From Actinomycetota bacterium (GTDB lineage: Bacteria; Actinomycetota; Acidimicrobiia; Acidimicrobiales; UBA8592), in contig PAYW01000010.1 in NCBI GenBank assembly GCA_002715425.1, positions 17,121 through 66,806 of the forward strand: a DNA stretch of 49,686 nt, written 5' to 3'. Each line of letters starts with the position of its first letter. The stretch's first letter is position 1. The position numbers and the translations under genes are program-made. Below are positions 42,722 through 49,686 of the stretch, in pieces. Below the pieces are notes generated by a model that saw only the letters and a program-made list of their open reading frames with translations, made no database searches and was not told the DNA's origin.

Positions 42722-43408
42722 CTACTCCCCTAACGGTAGCACTCCGAAAGCCATAACTACGTAATGGAGAGATGCCGCCGTGACAACCAGAAGGTGCCAA
42801 ATTTCGTGGTACCCGAAAGTTGAAGGCCAAGGATCTGGTTTTCGCAGCCCTACAATAAAAGCACCGAAGGTATAGAGAAGTCCGCCTACTCCCAGCAGTA
42901 TCATCCACGGGCGATCTAGGGTGTCCCACATTTGGGGTAATGCCAGAACTGATACCCACCCCAGAGTAAGAAACAGTGCATTCATTAATCCATACGGTGG
43001 TTCAAAGGGTAGAAAGCGTAACAAGGATCCGAGACCAACTCCAGCCCAGGCAGATATCAGAAGAGTTAACTGAAGCCACCCATCTACGACAAGCATTCCG
43101 ATAGGCGTGTACCCTCCAGCTATGCAAAAATAGATTCCGACATGGTCTAACCTGCGGAATCTCAACCATTGCCTATCATTGAAATCAGTCCGATGAAATA
43201 GTGCACTTATGCCCAACATCGCAGAAATACCAAAGGAAAATGCAAACGCAGCGAAGGCCGTTCTAGCTGATGGTGCGGTCCAAATAAGTACAACTGCCAT
43301 CGGAAGAGAAAGGAAAAAACACCAAGTATGAAGGACTCCACGGAATCGTGGACGCTCTACAGCTCGTTGACGAACCACCAACAGCGAATTTGGAATTTCA
43401 TTATCCAT
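42722..43408 (-). CDS. Hemolysin III family (PAQR-like) membrane protein
   Basis: A 228-residue integral membrane protein with about seven hydrophobic helices. The family landmarks are PRFRGVLHTWCFF, ISALFHRTDFND (a Ser-x3-His pattern), RRLDHVGIYFCIAGGYTPIG with the conserved Asp-His, and FGYHEIWHLLVVTAASLHYVVM with the C-terminal His pair. These polar residues form the zinc site of HlyIII/PAQR proteins, which are putative ceramidase-like hydrolases. Function in bacteria is poorly defined. Its start overlaps the stop of the phosphatase gene by 8 bases, and AGGAG lies 7 bases upstream of its ATG. Confidence 0.9.
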   Translation of the reverse strand: MDNEIPNSLLVVRQRAVERPRFRGVLHTWCFFLSLPMAVVLIWTAPSARTAFAAFAFSFGISAMLGISALFHRTDFNDRQWLRFRRLDHVGIYFCIAGGYTPIGMLVVDGWLQLTLLISAWAGVGLGSLLRFLPFEPPYGLMNALFLTLGWVSVLALPQMWDTLDRPWMILLGVGGLLYTFGAFIVGLRKPDPWPSTFGYHEIWHLLVVTAASLHYVVMAFGVLPLGE

Positions 43409-43907
43409 TCAAGTTCTCCTGAAGTGAAAAAATATACCCGTATATCTCTTGAGCGCATGCATCAAAAATACCCTGATCACCGCCAGCTGGATCTTGTACT
43501 TCTTCCCAGGGTTCTATCATGACGTCACCTAATTGCAATTCGGTGACTCTATGTGCAAAATCTGATTGTGAAGCCTTGAGAAACTTTGCGATGCGAGGGA
43601 GAGTGCCTGTAATAGAGCTGACTTCAGGGTGATTACGTCGAATATACTGCACATGCTCGGCCTCGAATACGATTATTAGGTCAGCCCAATGGCAATCTTC
43701 GCTTTCTAATTGATGGCTCCGGTGCTGGGTGTCCGAAAGATCCATCTCTGCGAGCGCATCTCTGGTCCTCTGGCTCATTGGTAATCCGGAAATAGAAAAA
43801 GTCCCTGCGCCTCGGATTTCTAATGTCGAAGTCATATCTCGCATCATGGTAACCGCCATAACCGAACGGGCAGCATTTCCTGTGCACACGAACAATAGGT
43901 TTGCCAT
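43401..43907 (-). CDS. Low-molecular-weight protein-tyrosine-phosphatase family protein
   Basis: A 168-residue LMW-PTP. The P-loop is VCTGNAARSVMA (C-x5-R-S) at about residues 7-18, and DPAGGDQ near 150 contains the catalytic Asp. It dephosphorylates tyrosine-phosphorylated proteins, or, in related proteins, reduces arsenate. I chose ATG 43907, because it puts the P-loop at the standard N-terminal place and follows the stop of the thioesterase gene by two bases; an in-frame upstream start at 43985 would add 26 unlikely residues. It overlaps the HlyIII gene by 8 bases. Confidence 0.87.
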   Translation of the reverse strand: MANLLFVCTGNAARSVMAVTMMRDMTSTLEIRGAGTFSISGLPMSQRTRDALAEMDLSDTQHRSHQLESEDCHWADLIIVFEAEHVQYIRRNHPEVSSITGTLPRIAKFLKASQSDFAHRVTELQLGDVMIEPWEEVQDPAGGDQGIFDACAQEIYGYIFSLQENLNG

Positions 43908-43909
43908 CG

Positions 43910-44527
43910 CTATAGTTCGCCTTCTTGCTCCAACCGAAGAAAAAGCGCTTCGGCTTCTGAGCACAAGCGTTGTCCATCGTGACAAGTAGCCTTAACACTG
44001 ATTCTCCTTCCACTATTTTGGGTAACCCATCCTTTAAATATCAGTTTTTTGTTTGTAGGAGTAAATGACCTGTATCTAATAGTTAATTTTCCCGTATACC
44101 CTGTTTTTCCTTCGGCTAAGCTTTGAACAGCCCCAAATAGTTCGTCATAGAGTCCGGCTATGTACCCTCCATGAACTGACTTCGGCGCACCTTCATATAG
44201 CGAAGACAGAGTTGTATCAAATAAATAACCTGGCTGACCATCTGGCCCAGAGTGTAGATGCCAGTGCACCGGCGGTGAGAATGGGTGCAACTCTCCCTGG
44301 AACAATGATCTACTCCGGTAACTTTTCGAGGTTTGCTTTCTAGAGCCCTGTGGTTTTTCGGACCAATGAGGAAGGGGATTGCCTTGTAATTTCTCACTGG
44401 CTGTCTCGACAAGCAGCTTGGCTGCTAGTAGCTGTTCTGAGCCTAGCTCTACCTCTCTTGTTATTTGTGCCAGGTCATGTATCGCATCCCGCAATTCGCT
44501 TGCAGCAGTTAGAACATCTTCTTTCAT
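43910..44527 (-). CDS. Hotdog-fold (PaaI-like) acyl-CoA thioesterase
   Basis: A protein of about 205 residues whose C-terminal half is a hotdog domain of the PaaI/4HBT type: KSVHGGYIAGLYDELFGAVQ holds the conserved HGG and the Asp/Glu active-site helix, followed by GKLTIRYRSFTPTNKKLIF. The N-terminal 80 residues are helical and charged, as in some mycobacterial thioesterases. It hydrolyses acyl-CoA thioesters, possibly to free CoA during steroid or fatty acid breakdown. ATG 44527 has GGAGG a few bases upstream, so I prefer it to the start at 44584. It lies in the run from ipdA. Confidence 0.82.
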   Translation of the reverse strand: MKEDVLTAASELRDAIHDLAQITREVELGSEQLLAAKLLVETASEKLQGNPLPHWSEKPQGSRKQTSKSYRSRSLFQGELHPFSPPVHWHLHSGPDGQPGYLFDTTLSSLYEGAPKSVHGGYIAGLYDELFGAVQSLAEGKTGYTGKLTIRYRSFTPTNKKLIFKGWVTQNSGRRISVKATCHDGQRLCSEAEALFLRLEQEGEL

Positions 44528-44618
44528 GGATCCTCCGTAAGGTAGAGAATTCTTAGCAGCCCCAAATGAGCTTTTCCCACCCATAGGATTGTATGGGATC
44601 TTGATGATAAGGTCAGCT

Positions 44619-45635
44619 TTAAAGACCTAAACAGTCAGCGATTCTTTCTCGTTGACTATAGATGTCCCCCCAAGAAGAAGACAGAGTCAGCCCTCTTTTC
44701 AACCATATTTGCAAGTCATACTCCAGAGTATACGCAATAGCCCCGTGGCACTGAAGAGAAGTTTTACAGGCTAAATCAACAGCTTTTGACGCAAGCAACT
44801 TTGCCATATGGGTCGCAAGTTCTGGTTCAGTATCGTCCTTATTAAGAGACCAGGCTGCCCTATACACCATAGGTCGAGCGAATTCTATTGCCTTTCCTGT
44901 GTCAGCTAAGTGATGTTTTATCGCTTGGTTAACGCCAACTGGTTTTCCAAATTGTTTGCGTTCTTGTACATACTCGACAGTCATATCCAATAACTGCTGA
45001 GCTACCCCTATACATTGGGCAGCAGTGGAGACTCCAGCTCTTAATTTTGTCTTTTCAATCAGCGACTGAACCTTATCAGAGTCGCCTTCAATAACTGTGT
45101 TGGCGCTAATATCCCAAATAACAGAAAAGAGCCTGCGAGAAGAATCTACGGAAGTCTGACGCTTAAGGTCAACAGACTCTTTGTCTACTAGGTGCAAAAG
45201 ACCGTCACGAAATAAGAGGAGGTAGTCAGCCGAGTCAGCTCCGAGAACATATTGGCCCTCAAGGGCGACCGAAAGGCGTTGTCTTCCGTTGATTGCTGAT
45301 TCGAGAATACTCGTGAACTGGCTTTCGATGTTACATTCCTCCAGCAAAGGAATAGATAGAGCAGCATGTTCCATAACTGGTTCAGGACAAGCGGCACGGC
45401 CTAATTCTTCCATAATCAAGACAAAGTCCTGATCTGCCATTTCTAAACCACCCAGAGCTTCAGAAGCTGCCATCCCTAGAACTCCCATAGACGCGAATGC
45501 GTTCCATAGTTCAGGCATGGTAGTGGAATCAGATTTAACGAACTTATTAATCGCCTCAGGGGTGCAGTCCTTCTTTAGCATCTCTCGGGTCGCCTCAGCA
45601 AAAAGCAACTGCTCATCTTGGAAGGAAAACTTCAT
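44619..45635 (-). CDS. Acyl-CoA dehydrogenase, shorter partner subunit (FadE-like)
   Basis: A 338-residue acyl-CoA dehydrogenase-family protein, shorter than usual (about 380), with the middle beta domain reduced. Family features are FSFQDEQLLFAEATREML, LGMAASEALGGLEMAD, VQERKQFGKPVGVNQAIKH, and CHGAIAYTLEYDLQIWLKR at the C-terminus. Its short middle domain and the partner gene 49 bases upstream suggest the alpha2beta2 acyl-CoA dehydrogenases of steroid side-chain oxidation in mycobacteria, in which one subunit has degenerate sites. Which subunit contributes the catalytic base cannot be confirmed from this read. AGGAGGGG lies just before the ATG, so the start is firm. Confidence 0.87.
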   Translation of the reverse strand: MKFSFQDEQLLFAEATREMLKKDCTPEAINKFVKSDSTTMPELWNAFASMGVLGMAASEALGGLEMADQDFVLIMEELGRAACPEPVMEHAALSIPLLEECNIESQFTSILESAINGRQRLSVALEGQYVLGADSADYLLLFRDGLLHLVDKESVDLKRQTSVDSSRRLFSVIWDISANTVIEGDSDKVQSLIEKTKLRAGVSTAAQCIGVAQQLLDMTVEYVQERKQFGKPVGVNQAIKHHLADTGKAIEFARPMVYRAAWSLNKDDTEPELATHMAKLLASKAVDLACKTSLQCHGAIAYTLEYDLQIWLKRGLTLSSSWGDIYSQRERIADCLGL

Positions 45636-45684
45636 CTAACCCCTCCTATAAGCACAAACTTTCTGAGAGCAACTAACAACATGG

Positions 45685-46854
45685 TCACTTCCTTGGCAGT
45701 CCGAGTACACGTTCTGCAACAATATTCCTCTGGATCTCATTTGTGCCCGCATATATCGGCCCGGCGAGCGCGAACAAGTATCCTGACATCCAACTTCCAC
45801 TATCTTCAGCATCTGGTGCACCCTCAACAAGTTCTCCTTGTTCAGAGAGCATGCGAAGAGCTGAGGCATGAATCTCAATATCAAGCTCTGACCAGAAAAG
45901 CTTCATGTAACTGGCTTCAGCTCCTAACGTTCCACCTTCCATCAGCATTGTTGCTTTTTGAAACACCTGATATCGATACGCCTGCGCATTAACATAAGCA
46001 TCTACCACCTGATCTCGGATAGCAGACGGAAGAAGTGGATTTCGCTCTATTGCTTCCTTATATAACTGCACTAATCGATCAGATGCTGCTAAAAACCTTC
46101 CGGGTGCCCGTAAATTTAAACCGCGCTCACTACTCGCCGTCGCCATGGCTACGCTCCAACCAGATCCCTCATCTCCGAGTAAATTCTCAGCGTGAACCCT
46201 ACAATCATCAAAGAAAATTTCAGCGAAAGCAGGCTCTCCATCAAGACGAGAGACGGGCCTTCTGATCAAACCAGGGGAATCTCCAGGCACTAAAAGATAG
46301 CTCAGCCCTGCATGACGTTCACTAGCAGGGTCCGTCCGAACGATACAGAAAATCCAATCAGCCCACGCCCCTCTTGAACACCATGTTTTCTGGCCATTAA
46401 CGACGTAGTGATCTCCATCACGTACGGCAACCGTTTTTAAACTAGCTAGATCACTGCCAGAATCTGGCTCTGACCAACCTTGAGCCCAAATCTCATCGCC
46501 ATTTGCCATTTTTGGAAGAAACCGATCTTTCTGTTCTTCTGTCCCCCAACTAAAAAGGGTAGGGGCAAGGAGACTTATACCATTCGTGTTCACTCTGCCT
46601 GGCGCCCCAGAGAGATAATATTCTTCTTCATACAAAAGCCATTCAATTAGAGAACAATCACGCCCACCATATTTTTTTGGCCAATTCGGAACTGACCATC
46701 CTGCTTCAAACAACGTTCGTTCCCATGTCCTATGTTGTTCAAATCCCAGCTGGGTATCCATTGGGGCCCATCGGTCATTAGGCTTATTCTCATTAATCCA
46801 GTTTCGGATCTCATCACGAAAAGCTATTTCATTTGAGTTGAAAAATAAGTCCAT
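45685..46854 (-). CDS. Acyl-CoA dehydrogenase, longer subunit (FadE26/28-like)
   Basis: A 389-residue acyl-CoA dehydrogenase. FAD/substrate segments are AQGWSEPDSGSDLASL and VVNGQKTWCSRGAWADW; the C-terminal motif is YAGTNEIQRNIVAERVLGLPR (in two parts, YAGTNEIQRNIVAE and RVLGLPR). Ala replaces the Glu seen in the medium-chain YEGT motif; Glu243 in SSERG is a likely catalytic base, as in mycobacterial FadE26. It and the 338-residue gene downstream probably form one heteromeric enzyme that oxidises CoA-linked intermediates of steroid degradation. The start is 10 bases after the ipdC stop, so it belongs to the same operon. Confidence 0.9.
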   Translation of the reverse strand: MDLFFNSNEIAFRDEIRNWINENKPNDRWAPMDTQLGFEQHRTWERTLFEAGWSVPNWPKKYGGRDCSLIEWLLYEEEYYLSGAPGRVNTNGISLLAPTLFSWGTEEQKDRFLPKMANGDEIWAQGWSEPDSGSDLASLKTVAVRDGDHYVVNGQKTWCSRGAWADWIFCIVRTDPASERHAGLSYLLVPGDSPGLIRRPVSRLDGEPAFAEIFFDDCRVHAENLLGDEGSGWSVAMATASSERGLNLRAPGRFLAASDRLVQLYKEAIERNPLLPSAIRDQVVDAYVNAQAYRYQVFQKATMLMEGGTLGAEASYMKLFWSELDIEIHASALRMLSEQGELVEGAPDAEDSGSWMSGYLFALAGPIYAGTNEIQRNIVAERVLGLPRK

Positions 46855-46864
46855 AACTTACCAA

Positions 46865-47938
46865 CTAACTAAGGTTTTGTTGATTTAATCCACTTAGGAT
46901 GTCAGATGCTTCAGCGATAATGCCTCGAAGGATCATTTCAACTGGCGGAGCAGAATTTATTACGCCCAAACCAACTCCAGTTGGCATAATCCCTATCTCA
47001 TGGTTGCCTTCAACCATTGTTGCTTTTGTGAGCATGGGAGCATTGGCCGCAAGCATGAGTTGAGACCATGTGAGGTCCTGATTTTTCTTCATTGAGATTG
47101 CTTCACTAATTAAATCGGAGAATGTTGTTTGCGTTAGACGCCGAAACTTGAGCGCATTAACCATCGCCCGAGGAAACCGAAGTAATTTTGCTGATTCTAA
47201 ACCTCGAACCATCGTCGTGTTAATAACTCTTTGCGGAACACCATCAATTGCTCGAGTGCGGACCGTATCGGTAACTGCCGATTCAAAATATGCTTGCTTG
47301 ACGCTTTGTGGCACACCGCTCTCTTCGGAAAGTAGGAAACGAGTACCCATAGCTATCCCTTCAGCTCCCCAAGCAAGTGAGGCAACAAGCCCCTTCCCAT
47401 CTGTAATTCCCCCCGCAGCTAGGACAGGAATATCGACAGCTGACGTCACTTGAGGGACTAGAACAGCGGTAGGGACCTCTCCAGTATGCCCACCCCCTTC
47501 ACTACCTTGAGCGATCACCGCGTCAACTCCCCATTCTGCAACCTTTTCAGCGTGTCTTCGCGCTGCGATAGTTGGGATCGTTACAACTCCACTATCTTTG
47601 AGCTTCTTGACCATGTCCGGCTTGGGAGCTTGTGCAAAAGATACGATCTTAACTCCGGACTTAATGCTCCAATCCAACCGGTCTTCAATATCAGGAGCAT
47701 CTGTTCTAACATTAATTCCAAACGGCTTATCGGTTGCCTCTTGGATTTGCACAACGGACTCTTTCATCTCGTCGAAAGTCTGAGTTGCAGTTGCGAGGAA
47801 ACCAATCCCTCCAGCTGCACTAGTTGCAGCAGTTAACCTAGCCGTCGAAACCCATCCCATCCCAGTTTGAACAATAGGATATTCAATCTTAAAAAGTTCA
47901 CAGATACGAGTATGCAATCTTGGGTGACTAGTACTCAT
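46865..47938 (-). CDS. ipdC: IpdC-like nitronate monooxygenase-family reductase
   Basis: A 357-residue FMN TIM-barrel protein of the nitronate monooxygenase/2-nitropropane dioxygenase family. FMN- and substrate-binding features are PIVQTGMGWVSTARLTAATS, DAVIAQGSEGGGHTGEVP, IPVLAAGGITDGKGLVASLAWGAEG (quoted in part: VLAAGGITDGKGLVA), and GIAMGTRFLLSEESG. In mycobacteria IpdC follows ipdA and ipdB and acts on a steroid C/D-ring CoA intermediate. The start forms an ATGA overlap with the ipdB stop. Position in the operon makes IpdC the best name; enoyl-ACP reductase-like roles are possible for other family members. Confidence 0.87.
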   Translation of the reverse strand: MSTSHPRLHTRICELFKIEYPIVQTGMGWVSTARLTAATSAAGGIGFLATATQTFDEMKESVVQIQEATDKPFGINVRTDAPDIEDRLDWSIKSGVKIVSFAQAPKPDMVKKLKDSGVVTIPTIAARRHAEKVAEWGVDAVIAQGSEGGGHTGEVPTAVLVPQVTSAVDIPVLAAGGITDGKGLVASLAWGAEGIAMGTRFLLSEESGVPQSVKQAYFESAVTDTVRTRAIDGVPQRVINTTMVRGLESAKLLRFPRAMVNALKFRRLTQTTFSDLISEAISMKKNQDLTWSQLMLAANAPMLTKATMVEGNHEIGIMPTGVGLGVINSAPPVEMILRGIIAEASDILSGLNQQNLS

Positions 47939-48684
47939 TCAGGAACCTCTTGATACCTCATCCCCGTAGGGTCAATAATTTCCATGATACGAAGCTCTTC
48001 TTCATCAGGAACACGCGTCTGATCTACTTTTACTGGAATAATCAGCTCAAAAGACGTACTTTCTATGACCTCACTCATCTCAACCCCCGGATGAATAGAT
48101 CGAATTCGCATTCGATTTTCTGGCGTCTCAAAATCAAACACACCGAGATTGGAGACTACCCGATGAACATCGTGAAATCGATTTTCAGGCTGCCCAAGAG
48201 CTCGCATTCGGTCATAACCTGGGCCAGAAACGATATCCACTTCGGAGACAAAACTTCTTTGAGAGTGACTAGGCACCCAATAGCTCGTCCGATGGTTGAT
48301 TAGATTTCCGGGGGATCCCCTTAAACCCAATAGTTGCGCTTTTGGCTTTTTATAATTACCTATCGCCGCAATGTTTTGATTTCCGTATTGATCAATCTGG
48401 GTAGCTCCCATCATCACGTGCCTTCTCCCAGACCAAACAATGTCAAAAATAGTTCTATAAGGTACGTAGGCTTCAACCGTTCGTTCAGCAGAGGGATCAT
48501 TAAGAGGCAAAGGATTAGTTGCTAAAACCGAAACGGCATCAGTCATAACGACATCGGGTGAAAACGTTGCCTTCGCTAGACGTCCTCCAATAATTGGACT
48601 AATTCCTATTGGATTACAAAGAATATCTGCCTCATCTCTGAAACAGTCAGCAATCGCTGCAACGCAGATATCTGCTCGCATCAT
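47935..48684 (-). CDS. ipdB: IpdB, beta subunit of steroid ring C/D CoA-hydrolase
   Basis: A 249-residue protein related to the beta subunit of CoA-transferases. It closely matches mycobacterial IpdB as recalled: RRHVMMGATQIDQYGNQNI, LLGLRGSPGNLINHRTSYWV, VSEVDIVSGPGYDR and RVVSNLGVFDFETPE. In mycobacteria IpdA and IpdB together hydrolyse the last steroid ring (COCHEA-CoA). I chose ATG 48684 because it makes an ATGA overlap with the ipdA stop and yields the length and N-terminus (MMRADICV) of IpdB; 48699 is the alternative. It acts as a heterodimer with the ipdA product. Confidence 0.92.
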   Translation of the reverse strand: MMRADICVAAIADCFRDEADILCNPIGISPIIGGRLAKATFSPDVVMTDAVSVLATNPLPLNDPSAERTVEAYVPYRTIFDIVWSGRRHVMMGATQIDQYGNQNIAAIGNYKKPKAQLLGLRGSPGNLINHRTSYWVPSHSQRSFVSEVDIVSGPGYDRMRALGQPENRFHDVHRVVSNLGVFDFETPENRMRIRSIHPGVEMSEVIESTSFELIIPVKVDQTRVPDEEELRIMEIIDPTGMRYQEVPE

Positions 48685-49559
48685 GACCTTTGCTCCCAAC
48701 TTTTCACAGCTGCCAAATACTCTTCATGTGAACCAGCTTGAAGATACTTTTCATTGAACACATCCCACAACTCTTTATCCGATGCTGTTGCGGCATACAT
48801 CTTTTGGAAGGCTTCATCTCTACTGTAGTCAGGGGGGCATTCTGTAAAATGTGCCCCCATAGGAGCTTCAATTACCCCATCTACGAAGATTCTAGGAATC
48901 TTTAAGGTATGTACGCTCCCCTCTTCTAGGAAATTTTCAGTAGGAATAACTCTCTCGCAACTCATAAATGTTCGCTTCGCTGCCATAGCAAATAGGTCAT
49001 CAAAATAGAGGTCTGGCCCAAGAAACTGTCCGTTACCTCCTGCGTCAGCTCTATTCATGTGAATAATTGAAATATCTAAATCAAATGCGGGGATAGCTAC
49101 TAGAGTTTCTCCTTCTCCCCCATCCTGTCCCGGATACGGTGAAACGATAGTTCGGAGCTCTGGATTCATAGCTAACATATCGGATCCGAGGCCTGCCCTC
49201 GTGGGGTAAAACGGAACTCTATGTGATGCAGCTAGAAGCCCAAGATAGAAAGCACCCTCATCAAATTCGACAGCCTCAATTGTTCCAGTTTGGCGAGCAA
49301 CACGAAAATGGGGCTCTAAAGGTATCGAGTCGAGAGAAACAAATCCATAGACTGCTTTTTTCAATTGTCCGGTTGTAGATAGAATTCCGATTTCGGGCCC
49401 GCCGTAACTAACTACAGTTAAGTCAGTTACACCTGATCGGATTATCGCTCGAACGAGCGACATAGGTTTTCGGCGTGACCCCCAACCGCCAACACCAATA
49501 GTCATGCCACTTTCCAACTCAGCTATGAAGTCCTCTTCAGTTATGACCTTGTCAGCCAT
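48681..49559 (-). CDS. ipdA: IpdA, alpha subunit of steroid ring C/D CoA-hydrolase
   Basis: A 292-residue CoA-transferase alpha-type protein matching mycobacterial IpdA in length and motifs: TIGVGGWGSRRKPMSLVRAI, LTVVSYGGPEIG, YGFVSLDSIP, AVEFDEGAFYLGL with the DEG glutamate region implicated in catalysis, and MGAHFTECPPDYSRDEAFQ. With IpdB it opens the last steroid ring. ATG 49559 has GGGAG five bases upstream and gives the normal length; ATG 49571 is an alternative adding four residues. It is the first gene of a run of nine on the minus strand. An inverted repeat and an AT-rich -10-like box (49584-49589) lie upstream, and the window ends 115 bases later. Confidence 0.92.
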   Translation of the reverse strand: MADKVITEEDFIAELESGMTIGVGGWGSRRKPMSLVRAIIRSGVTDLTVVSYGGPEIGILSTTGQLKKAVYGFVSLDSIPLEPHFRVARQTGTIEAVEFDEGAFYLGLLAASHRVPFYPTRAGLGSDMLAMNPELRTIVSPYPGQDGGEGETLVAIPAFDLDISIIHMNRADAGGNGQFLGPDLYFDDLFAMAAKRTFMSCERVIPTENFLEEGSVHTLKIPRIFVDGVIEAPMGAHFTECPPDYSRDEAFQKMYAATASDKELWDVFNEKYLQAGSHEEYLAAVKSWEQRS

Positions 49560-49595
49560 TGGTTCTCCCATGATCGCGAAAATTCTATATTTTCC

Positions 49596-49616
49596 AGATA
49601 ACTAAAAAGGTTATCT
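49596..49616. promoter_or_regulatory. Inverted repeat upstream of the ipdA operon
   Basis: AGATAAC-N7-GTTATCT is a perfect 7-bp inverted repeat 37-57 bases before the ipdA start, placed over the expected -35 region; a TATAGA box (minus strand, 49589-49584) is about 7 bases closer to the gene. This looks like an operator. It does not match the mycobacterial KstR (AACnnGTT) or KstR2 (CAAGnnCTTG) boxes. The bases from 49617 to the end show nothing recognisable. Confidence 0.45.
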
Positions 49617-49686
49617 CAATTCTTCCCTCGATCTGCCACAATAAGGAAAGCAACATTTTTAATACTTTGATCAAATAGGGGGCCAA

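Noticed and set aside
43681..44013. A 110-codon minus-strand frame overlapping the phosphatase and thioesterase genes
   Set aside because: Out of frame with two recognised proteins that already cover this stretch.

Overview
This window reads as a slice of an uncultured, probably marine, actinobacterial chromosome, with Acidimicrobiia-like bacteria as my best guess. Base composition is moderate to AT-leaning by eye. Support for Actinobacteria comes from an IpdA/IpdB/IpdC steroid-ring operon resembling the mycobacterial one, a CYP142-like P450, a DUF6777-type surface protein, an F420-type luciferase-family enzyme, an SDR-DUF2867 protein, and many genes with a -10-like TAnnnT box 6-7 bases before the start codon (a leaderless-transcript layout). 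A photolyase suggests a sunlit habitat. The taxonomy is inference: there is no rRNA or other marker gene here. Genes are tightly packed, many with ATGA overlaps, and no gap exceeds 300 bases once the small gene at 21216-21401 is counted. I saw no tRNA, rRNA, CRISPR array, insertion sequence or phage gene, and no recognisable transcription regulator.

Layout. 1-3622: the end of a PIG-L deacetylase, a DUF1015/SerA pair on the minus strand, and a purine-type phosphoribosyltransferase. 3697-16516 (plus strand): a purine/hydantoin catabolic block with a three-subunit xanthine dehydrogenase-type hydroxylase, an M20 N-carbamoyl amidohydrolase, a D-carbamoylase, a second hydroxylase with fused 2Fe-2S and molybdenum domains, an SsnA-like amidohydrolase, a luciferase-like enzyme, an amidase and a PhyH-family dioxygenase. 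16513-19441 (minus): SDR-DUF2867 protein and photolyase. 19521-24737 (plus): a 3-ketosteroid dehydrogenase-like flavoprotein, a possible 61-residue protein, a DUF2237 protein and a large tryptophan/cysteine-repeat surface protein. 24774-28255: 8-oxoguanine deaminase, hydantoinase/dihydropyrimidinase, and YqeC facing them. 29158-33312: a NitT/TauT-type ABC importer and a DUF3048 lipoprotein. 33330-36044 (minus): two abutting fold-type II PLP enzymes. 36175-42039: P450, SDRs, acyl-CoA ligase and an NTF2-like protein. 42054-49559 (minus): ipdA-ipdB-ipdC, two acyl-CoA dehydrogenases, a thioesterase, a low-molecular-weight phosphatase, a HlyIII protein and a SpoU methyltransferase.

How the genes may work together. 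The most notable theme is a rearranged relative of the selenium-linked purine region of E. coli (xdhD, ssnA, hyuA, yqeC, ygeX/ygeY) and of the gut-bacterial anaerobic uric acid cluster, mixed here with aerobic-type genes. A possible route runs from 8-oxoguanine to urate (8-oxoguanine deaminase), through hydroxylase or ring-opening steps (the Mo enzymes, SsnA, hydantoinase), to removal of carbamoyl groups (M20 and nitrilase-type enzymes, amidase), and perhaps ammonia elimination by the PLP pair, with the ABC importer as an uptake candidate. The second theme is steroid breakdown: side-chain or hydroxyl oxidation (P450, 3-alpha-HSD-like SDR, KstD-like flavoprotein), CoA activation and beta-oxidation, then C/D-ring opening by IpdAB with IpdC. 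Both pathway reconstructions are inference from gene content.
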